Below are positions 7,646 to 14,090 of a stretch of DNA of 15,548 nucleotides, in pieces. Under the pieces are notes generated by a model, which did not search any database, was not told the origin of the DNA, and saw nothing but the letters and a program-made list of their open reading frames with translations. Numbering within the stretch: the stretch's first letter is position 1; each line of letters opens with the position of its first letter. This DNA comes from an uncultured Campylobacter sp. (lineage in GTDB: Bacteria; Campylobacterota; Campylobacteria; Campylobacterales; Campylobacteraceae): assembly GCF_938045465.1 (NCBI RefSeq), contig NZ_CALIBF010000111.1:1-15548 (forward strand). The letters run 5' to 3'. A program made the translations under genes and the position numbers.

Positions 7646-8560
7646 TTAAATTCCGCCGATGATTTCGCGCGCTTGCGCGATGCTTAGGGCATTGCGACTT
7701 AGTTCGCTAGGCTCGCCAAACCCCCAGCATACCTGCAAATACTCAAGTTTTGCGCCTCTTAGATCTGCCAAGTTTGCCTGAAAACATCGTACTGCCGCAG
7801 CTTGTGAGTCTTCCGTCGCTTCTGCTTTTACGGCAATTTTAGCACCTTTAAAGCTTAGCGTTGCCGCTCCGTCAGCACCTGTGTCGTTAGGGCGGAATTT
7901 TTCATCTGCGTTAAGATTTTCGCCGCAAGAGCTTAAGCTTCCGCTGCTAGCGCTGAAATTCTTTCTATTAGTGCCACGGCTAGCATTTAAGCTCTCGCCG
8001 TCATTGCCGCCTTGAAATTCTAAATTTTGTAAAAATTCTGCGCCACGGATCGCGGCTAACTCATCCTTTTTGCTATCGCCTAAAAAAATCGCGTTTTTGT
8101 GCGGCGAGCATGCAATTACGTGTAGCAGCATCGCAGGGTTGGGTTTTGATGGCATCTGCTCGTTCGCGCCTACGACCAGATCAAATAGTCTGCGCACCCC
8201 CGTTTTTTCTAAGATCGCGCTTAGGGTATAGGAAGGCGCATTAGAAGCGACTGCGAGAAAAAATCCTGCTTTTTTGCACGAGTGCAAAAGATCTTCGATA
8301 CCCTCGTAAAGCACGGCAAAATCGCGGTAATTGCTTACGAATTCCTTCTCGAAAAAAGCAAGCTCTTCGGCGCTCGCTTCGGTTTTGCCATAAAATTCTA
8401 AAAAGGCGTTTTTGCTCGGATCGTTGATGGTGTGGACGATGAAATTCTTTTGCAGCGGTGCTAGACCGTAGAGCTCGCGGCGAGTGTTATTGACGCTGAT
8501 TTCGATCGCGCGCGAAGAGTCGAGCAGCGTGCCATCCATATCAAAAATCACGGTTTTCAT
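7646..8560 (-). CDS. HAD phosphatase with large insert
   Basis: A cytoplasmic haloacid dehalogenase-superfamily hydrolase of the phosphoglycolate-phosphatase type. All four motifs are present: FDMDGTLLDS with nucleophile Asp7 and acid Asp9; Ser106 in SNAPS; Lys139 in SKPNP; and GDSKKD with Asp162 and Asp166. A helical cap occupies about residues 17-95. The substrate cannot be read from sequence. It has 304 residues where this type is about 205-215. The extra 98 or so sit at about 176-274, after ELAAIRGAEF and before LQVCWGFG, where the core strand should continue directly. Removing them restores a normal fold. The ATG directly abuts the TAG of the small gene upstream, so the two form one unit. 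Confidence 0.85.
   Translation of the reverse strand: MKTVIFDMDGTLLDSSRAIEISVNNTRRELYGLAPLQKNFIVHTINDPSKNAFLEFYGKTEASAEELAFFEKEFVSNYRDFAVLYEGIEDLLHSCKKAGFFLAVASNAPSYTLSAILEKTGVRRLFDLVVGANEQMPSKPNPAMLLHVIACSPHKNAIFLGDSKKDELAAIRGAEFLQNLEFQGGNDGESLNASRGTNRKNFSASSGSLSSCGENLNADEKFRPNDTGADGAATLSFKGAKIAVKAEATEDSQAAAVRCFQANLADLRGAKLEYLQVCWGFGEPSELSRNALSIAQAREIIGGI
7739..8035 (-). repeat. GENL-type repeat insert inside HAD gene
   Basis: An in-frame low-complexity insertion of about 98 codons, rich in Asn, Ser, Gly, Ala and Asp. Two related phrases, GNDGESLNASRG and SCGENLNADEK, carry the coding-strand core GGCGAGAGCTTAA or GGCGAAAATCTTAA. The later part (FKGAKIAVKAEATEDSQAAAVRCFQANLADLRGAK) is less repetitive and may be a different inserted piece. 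Confidence 0.65.
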
Positions 8561-8917
8561 CTAATAATCCTTTAAAAAATCGATTTTGTGCTTGTCTTTT
8601 TTGTAGCTCTTATTGTTTTTGAGCTTTTGCAAAGCGTTTGCTTCATGCTGTAGCGCCGATCTAAACGCGGCATCGCCGACCTGTCCTGCCTCGCTAGCAT
8701 CAAGGACGTTTTTAGCAAAGCTCTCAAGCGCCTTGGTGTAGGGGCTATCGAGATTTGTAGCGGCCGCTTTAGATAAAATTTCGTAGTTTTTAGCTATTCG
8801 CTTCGCAAAAAGCTCTGCATCGAAATCCTCGCGCTTTAGCAGTGCTACGGCGGATTTTACGAAGCGTTCTAATGCGCGGATATATTTAACGCGCTCATCT
8901 TTTTCTTTGATTTGCAT
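8561..8917 (-). CDS. small unknown protein before HAD gene
   Basis: A 118-residue hydrophilic, strongly helical protein with no signal or membrane segment and no family I can name. The N-terminal half is Lys/Glu/Arg-rich (IKEKDERVKYIRALERFVKSAVALLKRE). The C-terminus is basic (LQKLKNNKSYKKDKHKIDFLKDY), which could suit nucleic-acid or protein contact, but that is only inference. ATG 8917 follows AAGGA at good spacing. Its TAG directly abuts the start of the HAD phosphatase, so the two are co-transcribed, and it lies under the TATAAT promoter at 8942-8947. Confidence 0.8.
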   Translation of the reverse strand: MQIKEKDERVKYIRALERFVKSAVALLKREDFDAELFAKRIAKNYEILSKAAATNLDSPYTKALESFAKNVLDASEAGQVGDAAFRSALQHEANALQKLKNNKSYKKDKHKIDFLKDY

Positions 8918-8941
8918 GATTTTTCCTTAATTAAAGCGCGC

Positions 8942-8949
8942 ATTATAGC
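8942..8949 (-). promoter_or_regulatory. promoter of the 8917-7646 unit
   Basis: On the minus strand TTTTGCTATAAT-GCGCG gives a perfect -10 with a TGC extension, 25 bases before ATG 8917. A weak -35-like TTTGCC lies 17 bases upstream. The core matches the promoter at 6735-6742. Confidence 0.65.
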
Positions 8950-8978
8950 AAAATTCGAAATTTTGGCAAAATTACGCA

Positions 8979-9030
8979 TATTATAAAACTATATTTTAAT
9001 AACATTTTTTCTATAAATCCTGTATTATAG
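8979..9030. promoter_or_regulatory. candidate operator dyads, divergent region
   Basis: Two AT-rich dyads lie between the divergent promoters. An imperfect one, TATTATAAAA/TATTTTAATA, spans 8979-9001. A perfect-arm CTATAA-(8)-TTATAG spans 9011-9030. Either could bind the Rrf2-type regulator encoded in the operon, but AT-rich DNA gives such dyads by chance. Confidence 0.25.
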
Positions 9031-9055
9031 GCATTTTAAAATCATATAAAAATAC

Positions 9056-9084
9056 TTGACTTTATTTTAAAATTTAGCTATTAT
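9056..9084 (+). promoter_or_regulatory. sigma-70 promoter of metY operon
   Basis: TTGACT (9056-9061) and TATTAT (9079-9084) are separated by 17 bases, placing transcription start near 9091. AAAGGA at 9101-9106 is the ribosome-binding site for ATG 9112. Confidence 0.7.
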
Positions 9085-9111
9085 TCGCCAAATTTTTTAC
9101 AAAGGACGAAA

Positions 9112-10383
9112 ATGCAAAAAGAAACCCTCGCAACTCATTTTGGTTACGACTCCGTCGCAGGCTACGGCACGATGGCGGTTCCCATTTATCAAAGCACCGC
9201 GTTTAACTTCGGTTCTAGCAAAAAGGCCGCCGATCGCTTCGCGCTGCGTGATCTAGGACCAATTTATGGGCGTTTGACAAATCCTACTACTGATGTTTTT
9301 GAGGCGCGACTTGCGGCGCTGGAAAACGGCAAAGCCGCAATCGCGGTCTCTAGCGGGCAGGCGGCAATATTTTTTGCGGTGGCAAATTTAGCCGCAGCGG
9401 GCGAAAATATCATCATTGCCGAGAAAATTTACGGTGGCGCAACTACGCTTTTGGCGCACACGATCAAGCGCTTTGGCATCGAGGCTAGGATTTTTGACTC
9501 CGAAACGGCAGATAATTTGGAAGGGTTAATCGATGATAAAACTAGAGCGATCTTTTTTGAGACGCTTTCAAATCCTCAAATTTCAGTTGCAAATACCGCT
9601 AAAATCGCTACAATCGCAAATAAGCACGGCGTAGTAACGATTGCGGATAACACGATCCCAAGTCCTGCGCTTTACAATCCGCTTGATGACGGCGCCGATG
9701 TCGTAATCCACAGCGCTAGCAAATACATAAGCGGGCAAGGTCTTAGCATCGCGGGCGCGATCGTTTCGGGCAAAGGATTAAATTCCAAACTCAAAGGCAA
9801 TCCGCGTTACGCACATTTCAACGAGCCCGATGAGAGCTATCATGGCTTAGTTTATGCAGATTTAGTAGATAATTTCGACATTTACACGCTTAGGATTCGC
9901 TTGTCCCTGCTTCGCGATATTGGTGCGACGCTATCGCCGTTTAACGCGTTTCAGCTCATCCAGGGGCTTGAAACACTGCCGCTTCGCATGCAAAAACACT
10001 CGCAAAACGCGCTAAAGATAGCAGAATTTTTGCAAAATCATCCGAAGGTAAAGCAGGTTAATTATCCGGGGCTTGCGAGCTCGCCATTTAATGCCGCGAT
10101 CAAAGCGAAATTTAAAAACGGCTATGCAAGCAGTCTGATGAGCTTCATCGTAGATAGCGAAGAAACAGCGCTAAAAGCGGTTAGCAAGGTTAAAATTTTC
10201 TCCGTCGTAGCAAATATCGGCGATACGAAGTCGATCATCACTCATCCTGCGAGCACGACGCATTCGCAGCTAAACGAGGAGCAGCTAAACCGCGCTGGCG
10301 TGCCTGCGAGCTTAATCCGCCTAAGCGTGGGTATAGAGGACGCGAATGATTTGATTTCCGATCTTAGTGAGGCACTGAAATAA
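9112..10383 (+). CDS. metY: O-acetylhomoserine sulfhydrylase
   Basis: A PLP enzyme of the Cys/Met-metabolism (cystathionine gamma-synthase-like) family that joins O-acetylhomoserine and sulfide to give homocysteine, the direct sulfhydrylation route to methionine. Its 423 residues match the length I recall for Campylobacter MetY. Visible features: LATHFGYD at the N-terminus; YGRLTNPTTDVFEARLAALE (about 52-71); SSGQAAIFFAV (80-90), the PLP-phosphate region; ADNTIPSP (178-185); and the Schiff-base lysine Lys204 in HSASKYISG. The C-terminal THPASTTHSQL and SVGIED are typical. It is the first gene of the sulfur operon, behind a good sigma-70 promoter and AAAGGA site, and its TAA shares one base with the ATG of the Rrf2 gene. 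Cystathionine gamma-synthase is the main alternative; MetY is favoured by length and the SASKYISGQG context. Confidence 0.92.
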   Translation: MQKETLATHFGYDSVAGYGTMAVPIYQSTAFNFGSSKKAADRFALRDLGPIYGRLTNPTTDVFEARLAALENGKAAIAVSSGQAAIFFAVANLAAAGENIIIAEKIYGGATTLLAHTIKRFGIEARIFDSETADNLEGLIDDKTRAIFFETLSNPQISVANTAKIATIANKHGVVTIADNTIPSPALYNPLDDGADVVIHSASKYISGQGLSIAGAIVSGKGLNSKLKGNPRYAHFNEPDESYHGLVYADLVDNFDIYTLRIRLSLLRDIGATLSPFNAFQLIQGLETLPLRMQKHSQNALKIAEFLQNHPKVKQVNYPGLASSPFNAAIKAKFKNGYASSLMSFIVDSEETALKAVSKVKIFSVVANIGDTKSIITHPASTTHSQLNEEQLNRAGVPASLIRLSVGIEDANDLISDLSEALK

Positions 10384-10796
10384 TGGCACTTTTAAGCACA
10401 AAGGGCGTTTATGGGCTGGCTGCGATTTTGCAGATCGCCAAAGCTAGCGAAGTAGCGCCGATAAGTATAAAAGAGATCGCCGAGCGTACGGGAGTTTCTA
10501 AGAATTATTTGGAGCAAATTCTAAATACCCTTAGAAACGAAAAGCTAGTGTGTAGCATCAAAGGTAAAAACGGCGGTTATCACCTAGCCAGAGATGCTAG
10601 TGAGATTTCTTTCGGTGAAATTTTTACCGCGCTTGAAAAGGATCTGCGGATGACTAGCATTCAGATGAGTGATCCCGGACTGCGGGCGTTTTTTGAGAAA
10701 TTCGACGTCAAGCTAGCAGAGATATTTAACGAGCCTCTAAGCAGCTACGAGGAGATGATGGCGCGAAGCGTCCAGTATTTAAATTTCAGCATTTAA
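10383..10796 (+). CDS. Rrf2-family regulator, CymR-like
   Basis: A 137-residue transcription factor. The N-terminal winged helix starts LLSTKGVYGLAAILQIA, the recognition helix region is IKEIAERTGVSKNYLEQILNTLR (29-51), and the wing is IKGKNGGYHLA (59-69), all classic Rrf2. It lacks the three C-terminal cysteines that hold the cluster in IscR; the only cysteine is Cys57, before the wing. This fits a CymR-like cysteine-metabolism repressor better than IscR. It lies between metY and cysK, coupled to metY by TAATG, and cysK starts nine bases after its stop, so it probably controls its own operon. Whether it senses O-acetylserine, cysteine or CysK itself is inference. Confidence 0.88.
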   Translation: MALLSTKGVYGLAAILQIAKASEVAPISIKEIAERTGVSKNYLEQILNTLRNEKLVCSIKGKNGGYHLARDASEISFGEIFTALEKDLRMTSIQMSDPGLRAFFEKFDVKLAEIFNEPLSSYEEMMARSVQYLNFSI

Positions 10797-10805
10797 AGGA
10801 AAAAT

Positions 10806-11720
10806 ATGAAAATAGCAAACGATGTTACGGAGCTCATCGGCAATACTCCGTTAGTCAGAATCAATACGTTTGGCAAAAATGCCCTCATCCTAGCCAAGGC
10901 GGAATTTTTAAATCCAAGCCACTCGGTCAAGGATCGCATCGCGTGGCAGATCGTAAAAGACGCGCTAAGCTCAGGCAAAATCGATAAAAATAGCGTTTTG
11001 ATAGAGCCTACCAGCGGAAACACGGGTGTGGGGCTTGCGATGATCGCGGCGAAGCTCGGTATGAAGCTCATCCTAACGATGCCAAGCTCGATGAGTATCG
11101 AGCGCCAAAAGCTCATCGCCGCATTCGGCGCTAAAATCGAGCTGACCGATCCGAAATTTGGAATGAAGGGCGCGGTAGATAGGGCAAATGAGCTAGCGGC
11201 GAACACTCCAAATAGCTTTATCCCGAGCCAATTTGATAACCCGAGCAATCCAAAGGCGCATTTTCAAAGCACTGGACCTGAAATTTGGGAGCAAAGCGGC
11301 GGCAAGGTAGATATTTTAGTCGCGGGATTTGGTACCGGCGGCACGCTCAGCGGTACGGCGAAATTTTTAAAATCTAAAAATCCAAACCTAAAAGCCTACG
11401 GCGTGGAGCCTGCTAGCTCGCCACTTCTTACGTGCGGCAGTGCGGGCGGCCATAAAATTCAGGGCATCGGCGCAAATTTTATCCCTGATAATCTTGATAG
11501 AAGCGTCATCGACGGCTTTTTGAGCGTTGAGAACGACGATGCGTTTGCGGCAGCTAGACAGCTGGCACAAAAAGAGGGCTTGCTTGTGGGCATCTCAAGC
11601 GGTGCGAACGTTTATGCTGCCGCTCAGATCGCTGCCAAGCCCGAAAACAAGGGCAAAGTGATCGTTACGATCCTCTGCGATACCGGCGAGAGGTATCTTT
11701 CTACCGAGCTTTTTAAATAG
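10806..11720 (+). CDS. cysK: cysteine synthase (O-acetylserine sulfhydrylase)
   Basis: A PLP enzyme of fold type II that makes cysteine from O-acetylserine and sulfide. It has 304 residues, normal for the family. Landmarks: ELIGNTPLVRI (9-19); the PLP lysine Lys42 in NPSHSVKDRIA; the substrate loop PTSGNTGVGLA (68-78); the phosphate-binding GFGTGGTLSG (174-183); GISSGAN; and CDTGERYLST at the C-terminus. AAAGGA for its start overlaps the stop of the Rrf2 gene. Together with metY it gives the cell both routes of sulfide capture in one transcript. No insert or damage is seen. CysM is the alternative, but the TSGNTG and C-terminal signatures favour the CysK type. Confidence 0.94.
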   Translation: MKIANDVTELIGNTPLVRINTFGKNALILAKAEFLNPSHSVKDRIAWQIVKDALSSGKIDKNSVLIEPTSGNTGVGLAMIAAKLGMKLILTMPSSMSIERQKLIAAFGAKIELTDPKFGMKGAVDRANELAANTPNSFIPSQFDNPSNPKAHFQSTGPEIWEQSGGKVDILVAGFGTGGTLSGTAKFLKSKNPNLKAYGVEPASSPLLTCGSAGGHKIQGIGANFIPDNLDRSVIDGFLSVENDDAFAAARQLAQKEGLLVGISSGANVYAAAQIAAKPENKGKVIVTILCDTGERYLSTELFK

Positions 11721-12043
11721 ACAGCAGTTTTGCGCCAGTGAGGCGTTAGCGCGGTAATTTTACGCATTTTACGCTGGCGTACAGCTTCGCGAGATTAAAT
11801 TTTATGCTGGCGCCGAAATTGGCACGACGAGTTTTGCGCGATCGCGCGGGTTATTGCAACGATTGAGCGATCATATTTTACATTTTCGCGTTACGTAGGC
11901 GCGAGAATTGATACGATAGTTTCTCTGCGCGAGTGAAGCGATAGTCGCAATGATTGCGCAATGATTTTATGAGAGCGAAACGATTTTTAACTTTGCTGAT
12001 TTTGCGTTTATTGATTTGCTAATTTAGCGGCTCGTCGCGAGAT

Positions 12044-12074
12044 AAAATTTAGTCCCAAAATAGGGCTAAATTTT
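12044..12074. terminator. hairpin resembling the proS terminator
   Basis: AAAATTTAGTCCC pairs with GGGCTAAATTTT across a short A-rich loop with one bulged T. The sequence is strikingly like the proS terminator at 2171-2200 (both built on TTAGCCC/GGGCTAA). It is 323 bases past cysK, so it could be a late terminator for that operon or a dispersed hairpin element. Confidence 0.4.
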
Positions 12075-12386
12075 AAAATTTCATCTTGCGTGCCTAACTG
12101 ATTGCGGGCGCGCTATGTATGACGGCGCTTGCCGCATCGCAATTCATATAAATTTTAAAACTGCTAAGCCCGCCAAATCTGCGCGATCCGTTCTTGCCGC
12201 AAATTTTATATCGCCGTCCGCATATGCGGCACTAAATTTTAAAATCTACTGAAATTTTAAAGCTCGCTCGCGCGGCTAAAATTCCCAATTCGCGTTGTGC
12301 ATAAATTTCAAGGTCTCGCCGTATAAAAAATCCAAAAACCTGCCCTTTAAATTTAGCCGAATTTCAAAATTTAATCATAAAAACGC

Positions 12387-12392
12387 TATCAT
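12387..12392 (+). promoter_or_regulatory. possible -10 box for rarA
   Basis: ACGCTATCATCG resembles the GCTATAATCG of the promoters at 6735 and 8942 with one mismatch, 26 bases before ATG 12419. No convincing -35 is seen. Confidence 0.35.
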
Positions 12393-12418
12393 CGGGGCAA
12401 AATTTTTAAGGTTGTAAA

Positions 12419-13621
12419 ATGAGTTTGAGCCTGAAATTTCGCCCCAAAAGCCTAGAGCAGATCGTGGGGCAGGGCAAGATCGTAGCGGTTTTTAAAAAAT
12501 TCGTCGCCGCAGGCAGCATCCCGCACAGTATATTTTTCGGCGCCGCAGGCAGCGGCAAAACGACGATGGCGCGCGTGATCGCAAGCGAGCTGAACTATGA
12601 TTTTTACGAGCTTGACGCCACGAGCCTGAAGGTCGAGGATATCCGCAAAATTCTATCCTCGCACGCAGGCTCGCTCATCAAGCCGCTCATTTTCATCGAT
12701 GAGATCCACCGCCTCAGCAAGACGCAGCAGGAGGTGCTGCTCATCCCGATGGAGAACTACGCCGCGATCATCATCGGCGCGACGACGGAAAATCCGCAGT
12801 TCGTGCTAAGCAGCGGCATCCGCTCGCGCTCGATGATCTTTGAGTTCGAACCGCTTAGCTACGAGGATTTGGAGGCGCTTTTGGCGCGGGTGCAGGGCGA
12901 GATCGGTTTTGAGATGGACGAAGAGGCGCGAAAATACCTGCTAAACTCCAGCAGCGGCGATGCGAGGAGTATGTTAAACCTGCTGGAATTTGCGCTTTTG
13001 GCAGACAGCGCCATTACGCTGGATACGCTTCGCACGCTGCGCGCAAATGCCGTGGCTGCAGGCGTTAGCAGCGACGACGTACATTATGAGCTCGCAAGCG
13101 CGATGATAAAAAGCCTGCGCGGAAGCGACGCCGACGCCGCGCTGTATTATGTCGCGAGGCTCATAGATGCGGGCGAGAGCGCGGATTTTATCGCGCGCAG
13201 GATGGTGATTCTAGCTAGCGAGGACATCGGCAATGCCAATCCAAACGCTCTAAATATTGCCGCTAGCACGCTAAGCGCCGTCAGCAAGATCGGCTATCCC
13301 GAAGCTCGCATTATCTTGGGGCAATGCGCGATCTATTTGGCGCACAGCCCCAAATCAAACGCCGCGTATTTGGGCATCAACGCCGCTTTGAAGTTCGTCC
13401 GCTCCGCCGCTCCGCTACCTACGCCGCGCTATCTCATCAACTCGGACAAGCAGATCGCAGACTACAAATACCCGCACGACTTCGGCGGCTGGGTCGAGCA
13501 AGCCTATATGAGCGAGGCGGCGAAATTTTACGAAAGCAAGGGGATCGGCTTTGAAAAGACGCTGGATGAGTGGCTGGCGCGATTGCGCAGAGAAAAGATC
13601 GATATTAAGGAACGAGAATGA
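12419..13621 (+). CDS. rarA: replication-associated recombination protein A
   Basis: An AAA+ ATPase of the RarA/MgsA/WRNIP1 family that acts at stalled replication forks and interacts with single-strand-binding protein in relatives. Visible features: FRPKSLEQIVGQ at the start; Walker A GAAGSGKT (41-48); Walker B IFIDE with IHRLS (91-100); sensor 1 GATTENP (120-126); arginine finger in IRSRSMIFEF (134-143); then the lid and the C-terminal tetramerisation domain with ASAMIKSLRGSDADAALYYVARL, ASEDIGNANP and YLAHSPKSNAAY. The 400 residues fit the family, with no insert. It lacks any N-terminal zinc finger. AAGG precedes ATG 12419. Its TGA overlaps the next gene by four bases (ATGA). Confidence 0.94.
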   Translation: MSLSLKFRPKSLEQIVGQGKIVAVFKKFVAAGSIPHSIFFGAAGSGKTTMARVIASELNYDFYELDATSLKVEDIRKILSSHAGSLIKPLIFIDEIHRLSKTQQEVLLIPMENYAAIIIGATTENPQFVLSSGIRSRSMIFEFEPLSYEDLEALLARVQGEIGFEMDEEARKYLLNSSSGDARSMLNLLEFALLADSAITLDTLRTLRANAVAAGVSSDDVHYELASAMIKSLRGSDADAALYYVARLIDAGESADFIARRMVILASEDIGNANPNALNIAASTLSAVSKIGYPEARIILGQCAIYLAHSPKSNAAYLGINAALKFVRSAAPLPTPRYLINSDKQIADYKYPHDFGGWVEQAYMSEAAKFYESKGIGFEKTLDEWLARLRREKIDIKERE

Positions 13622-13974
13622 ACTTCAGCAGCGTCCTAAAACTAATGAAGCAGCGCTACGGCGCGGACGGCGAGTATCTGTGGGATGAATATCCCAATTT
13701 TGCGGTTTTTCGTCACGCAGGAGGGAAGCGCAAGTGGTTTGCGCTTTTGATGCGCGGGCTTGCAAACGAAAAGCTCGGTCGCGCACTTCCTGGCTCAAGC
13801 GATGTGATAAATTTAAAGATAAAGCCTGATTTGGCGGCAATTTTGCGTGACGAAAAAGGAATTTTTGCAGCCTATCATATGAATAAAAAGCACTGGATCA
13901 GCGTCTGCCTCGATGCGGTGCCGCGCGAACAGATCGTGGATCTAATCGAGCAAAGTAGGGAGCTTACGAGGTAG
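13618..13974 (+). CDS. MmcQ/YjbR family protein
   Basis: A 118-residue protein of the MmcQ/YjbR (CyaY-like fold) family. Typical marks are WDEYPNFAVFRH, KWFALLM, a central VINLKIKPDLAAILRDEKG, YHMNKKHWISV near 90-100, and a C-terminal LIEQSREL helix. Family members are small, monomeric, possibly DNA-binding proteins whose biochemical role is unsettled. The start codon overlaps the rarA stop as ATGA, so it is translationally coupled to rarA. This pairing may hint at a role with DNA repair or replication, though that is context only. No oddity in length or composition. Confidence 0.85.
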   Translation: MNFSSVLKLMKQRYGADGEYLWDEYPNFAVFRHAGGKRKWFALLMRGLANEKLGRALPGSSDVINLKIKPDLAAILRDEKGIFAAYHMNKKHWISVCLDAVPREQIVDLIEQSRELTR

Positions 13975-13988
13975 AATTTGCGCCTGGG

Positions 13989-14032
13989 CTCGGTTTAAAT
14001 TTGCGTGCGAAAGAGGCTAAATTTGAACCGAG
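13989..14032. terminator. long inverted repeat after MmcQ gene
   Basis: CTCGGTTTAAATTT (13989-14002) pairs with AAATTTGAACCGAG (14019-14032) over 14 base pairs, one of them a G-U wobble in RNA, with a 16-base loop. It starts 15 bases after the MmcQ stop. No T run follows, so it may be a Rho-assisted terminator or processing site, or a palindromic repeat. Confidence 0.5.
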
Positions 14033-14090
14033 AGCGCAGATTTTAGCGGCTCTCAAGGCTTAAATTTAAAAATATTTGCAAGGAGCGCGG

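Larger units (their letters stand above)
11721..12418. other. gene-free stretch between cysK and rarA
   Basis: About 700 bases without a supported gene on either strand. It holds recurring phrases such as GCTGGCG, GCGCGAGT/GCGATAGTCGC and GCAATGATT, many AAATTT/TAAAATTT words, the hairpin at 12044-12074 and, at its end, a weak promoter for rarA. Confidence 0.5.

Noticed and set aside
5859..8035. The inserts as inteins or introns
   Set aside because: No splice-site residues (Cys/Ser at the start, HN at the end), no endonuclease motif and far too short for an intein. No group I or II features are visible and the inserts stay in frame.
10793..11248. 151-codon minus-strand frame opposite cysK
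   Set aside because: It lies antisense to a well-conserved cysK. The hydrophobic look arises from the reverse complement of cysK codons.
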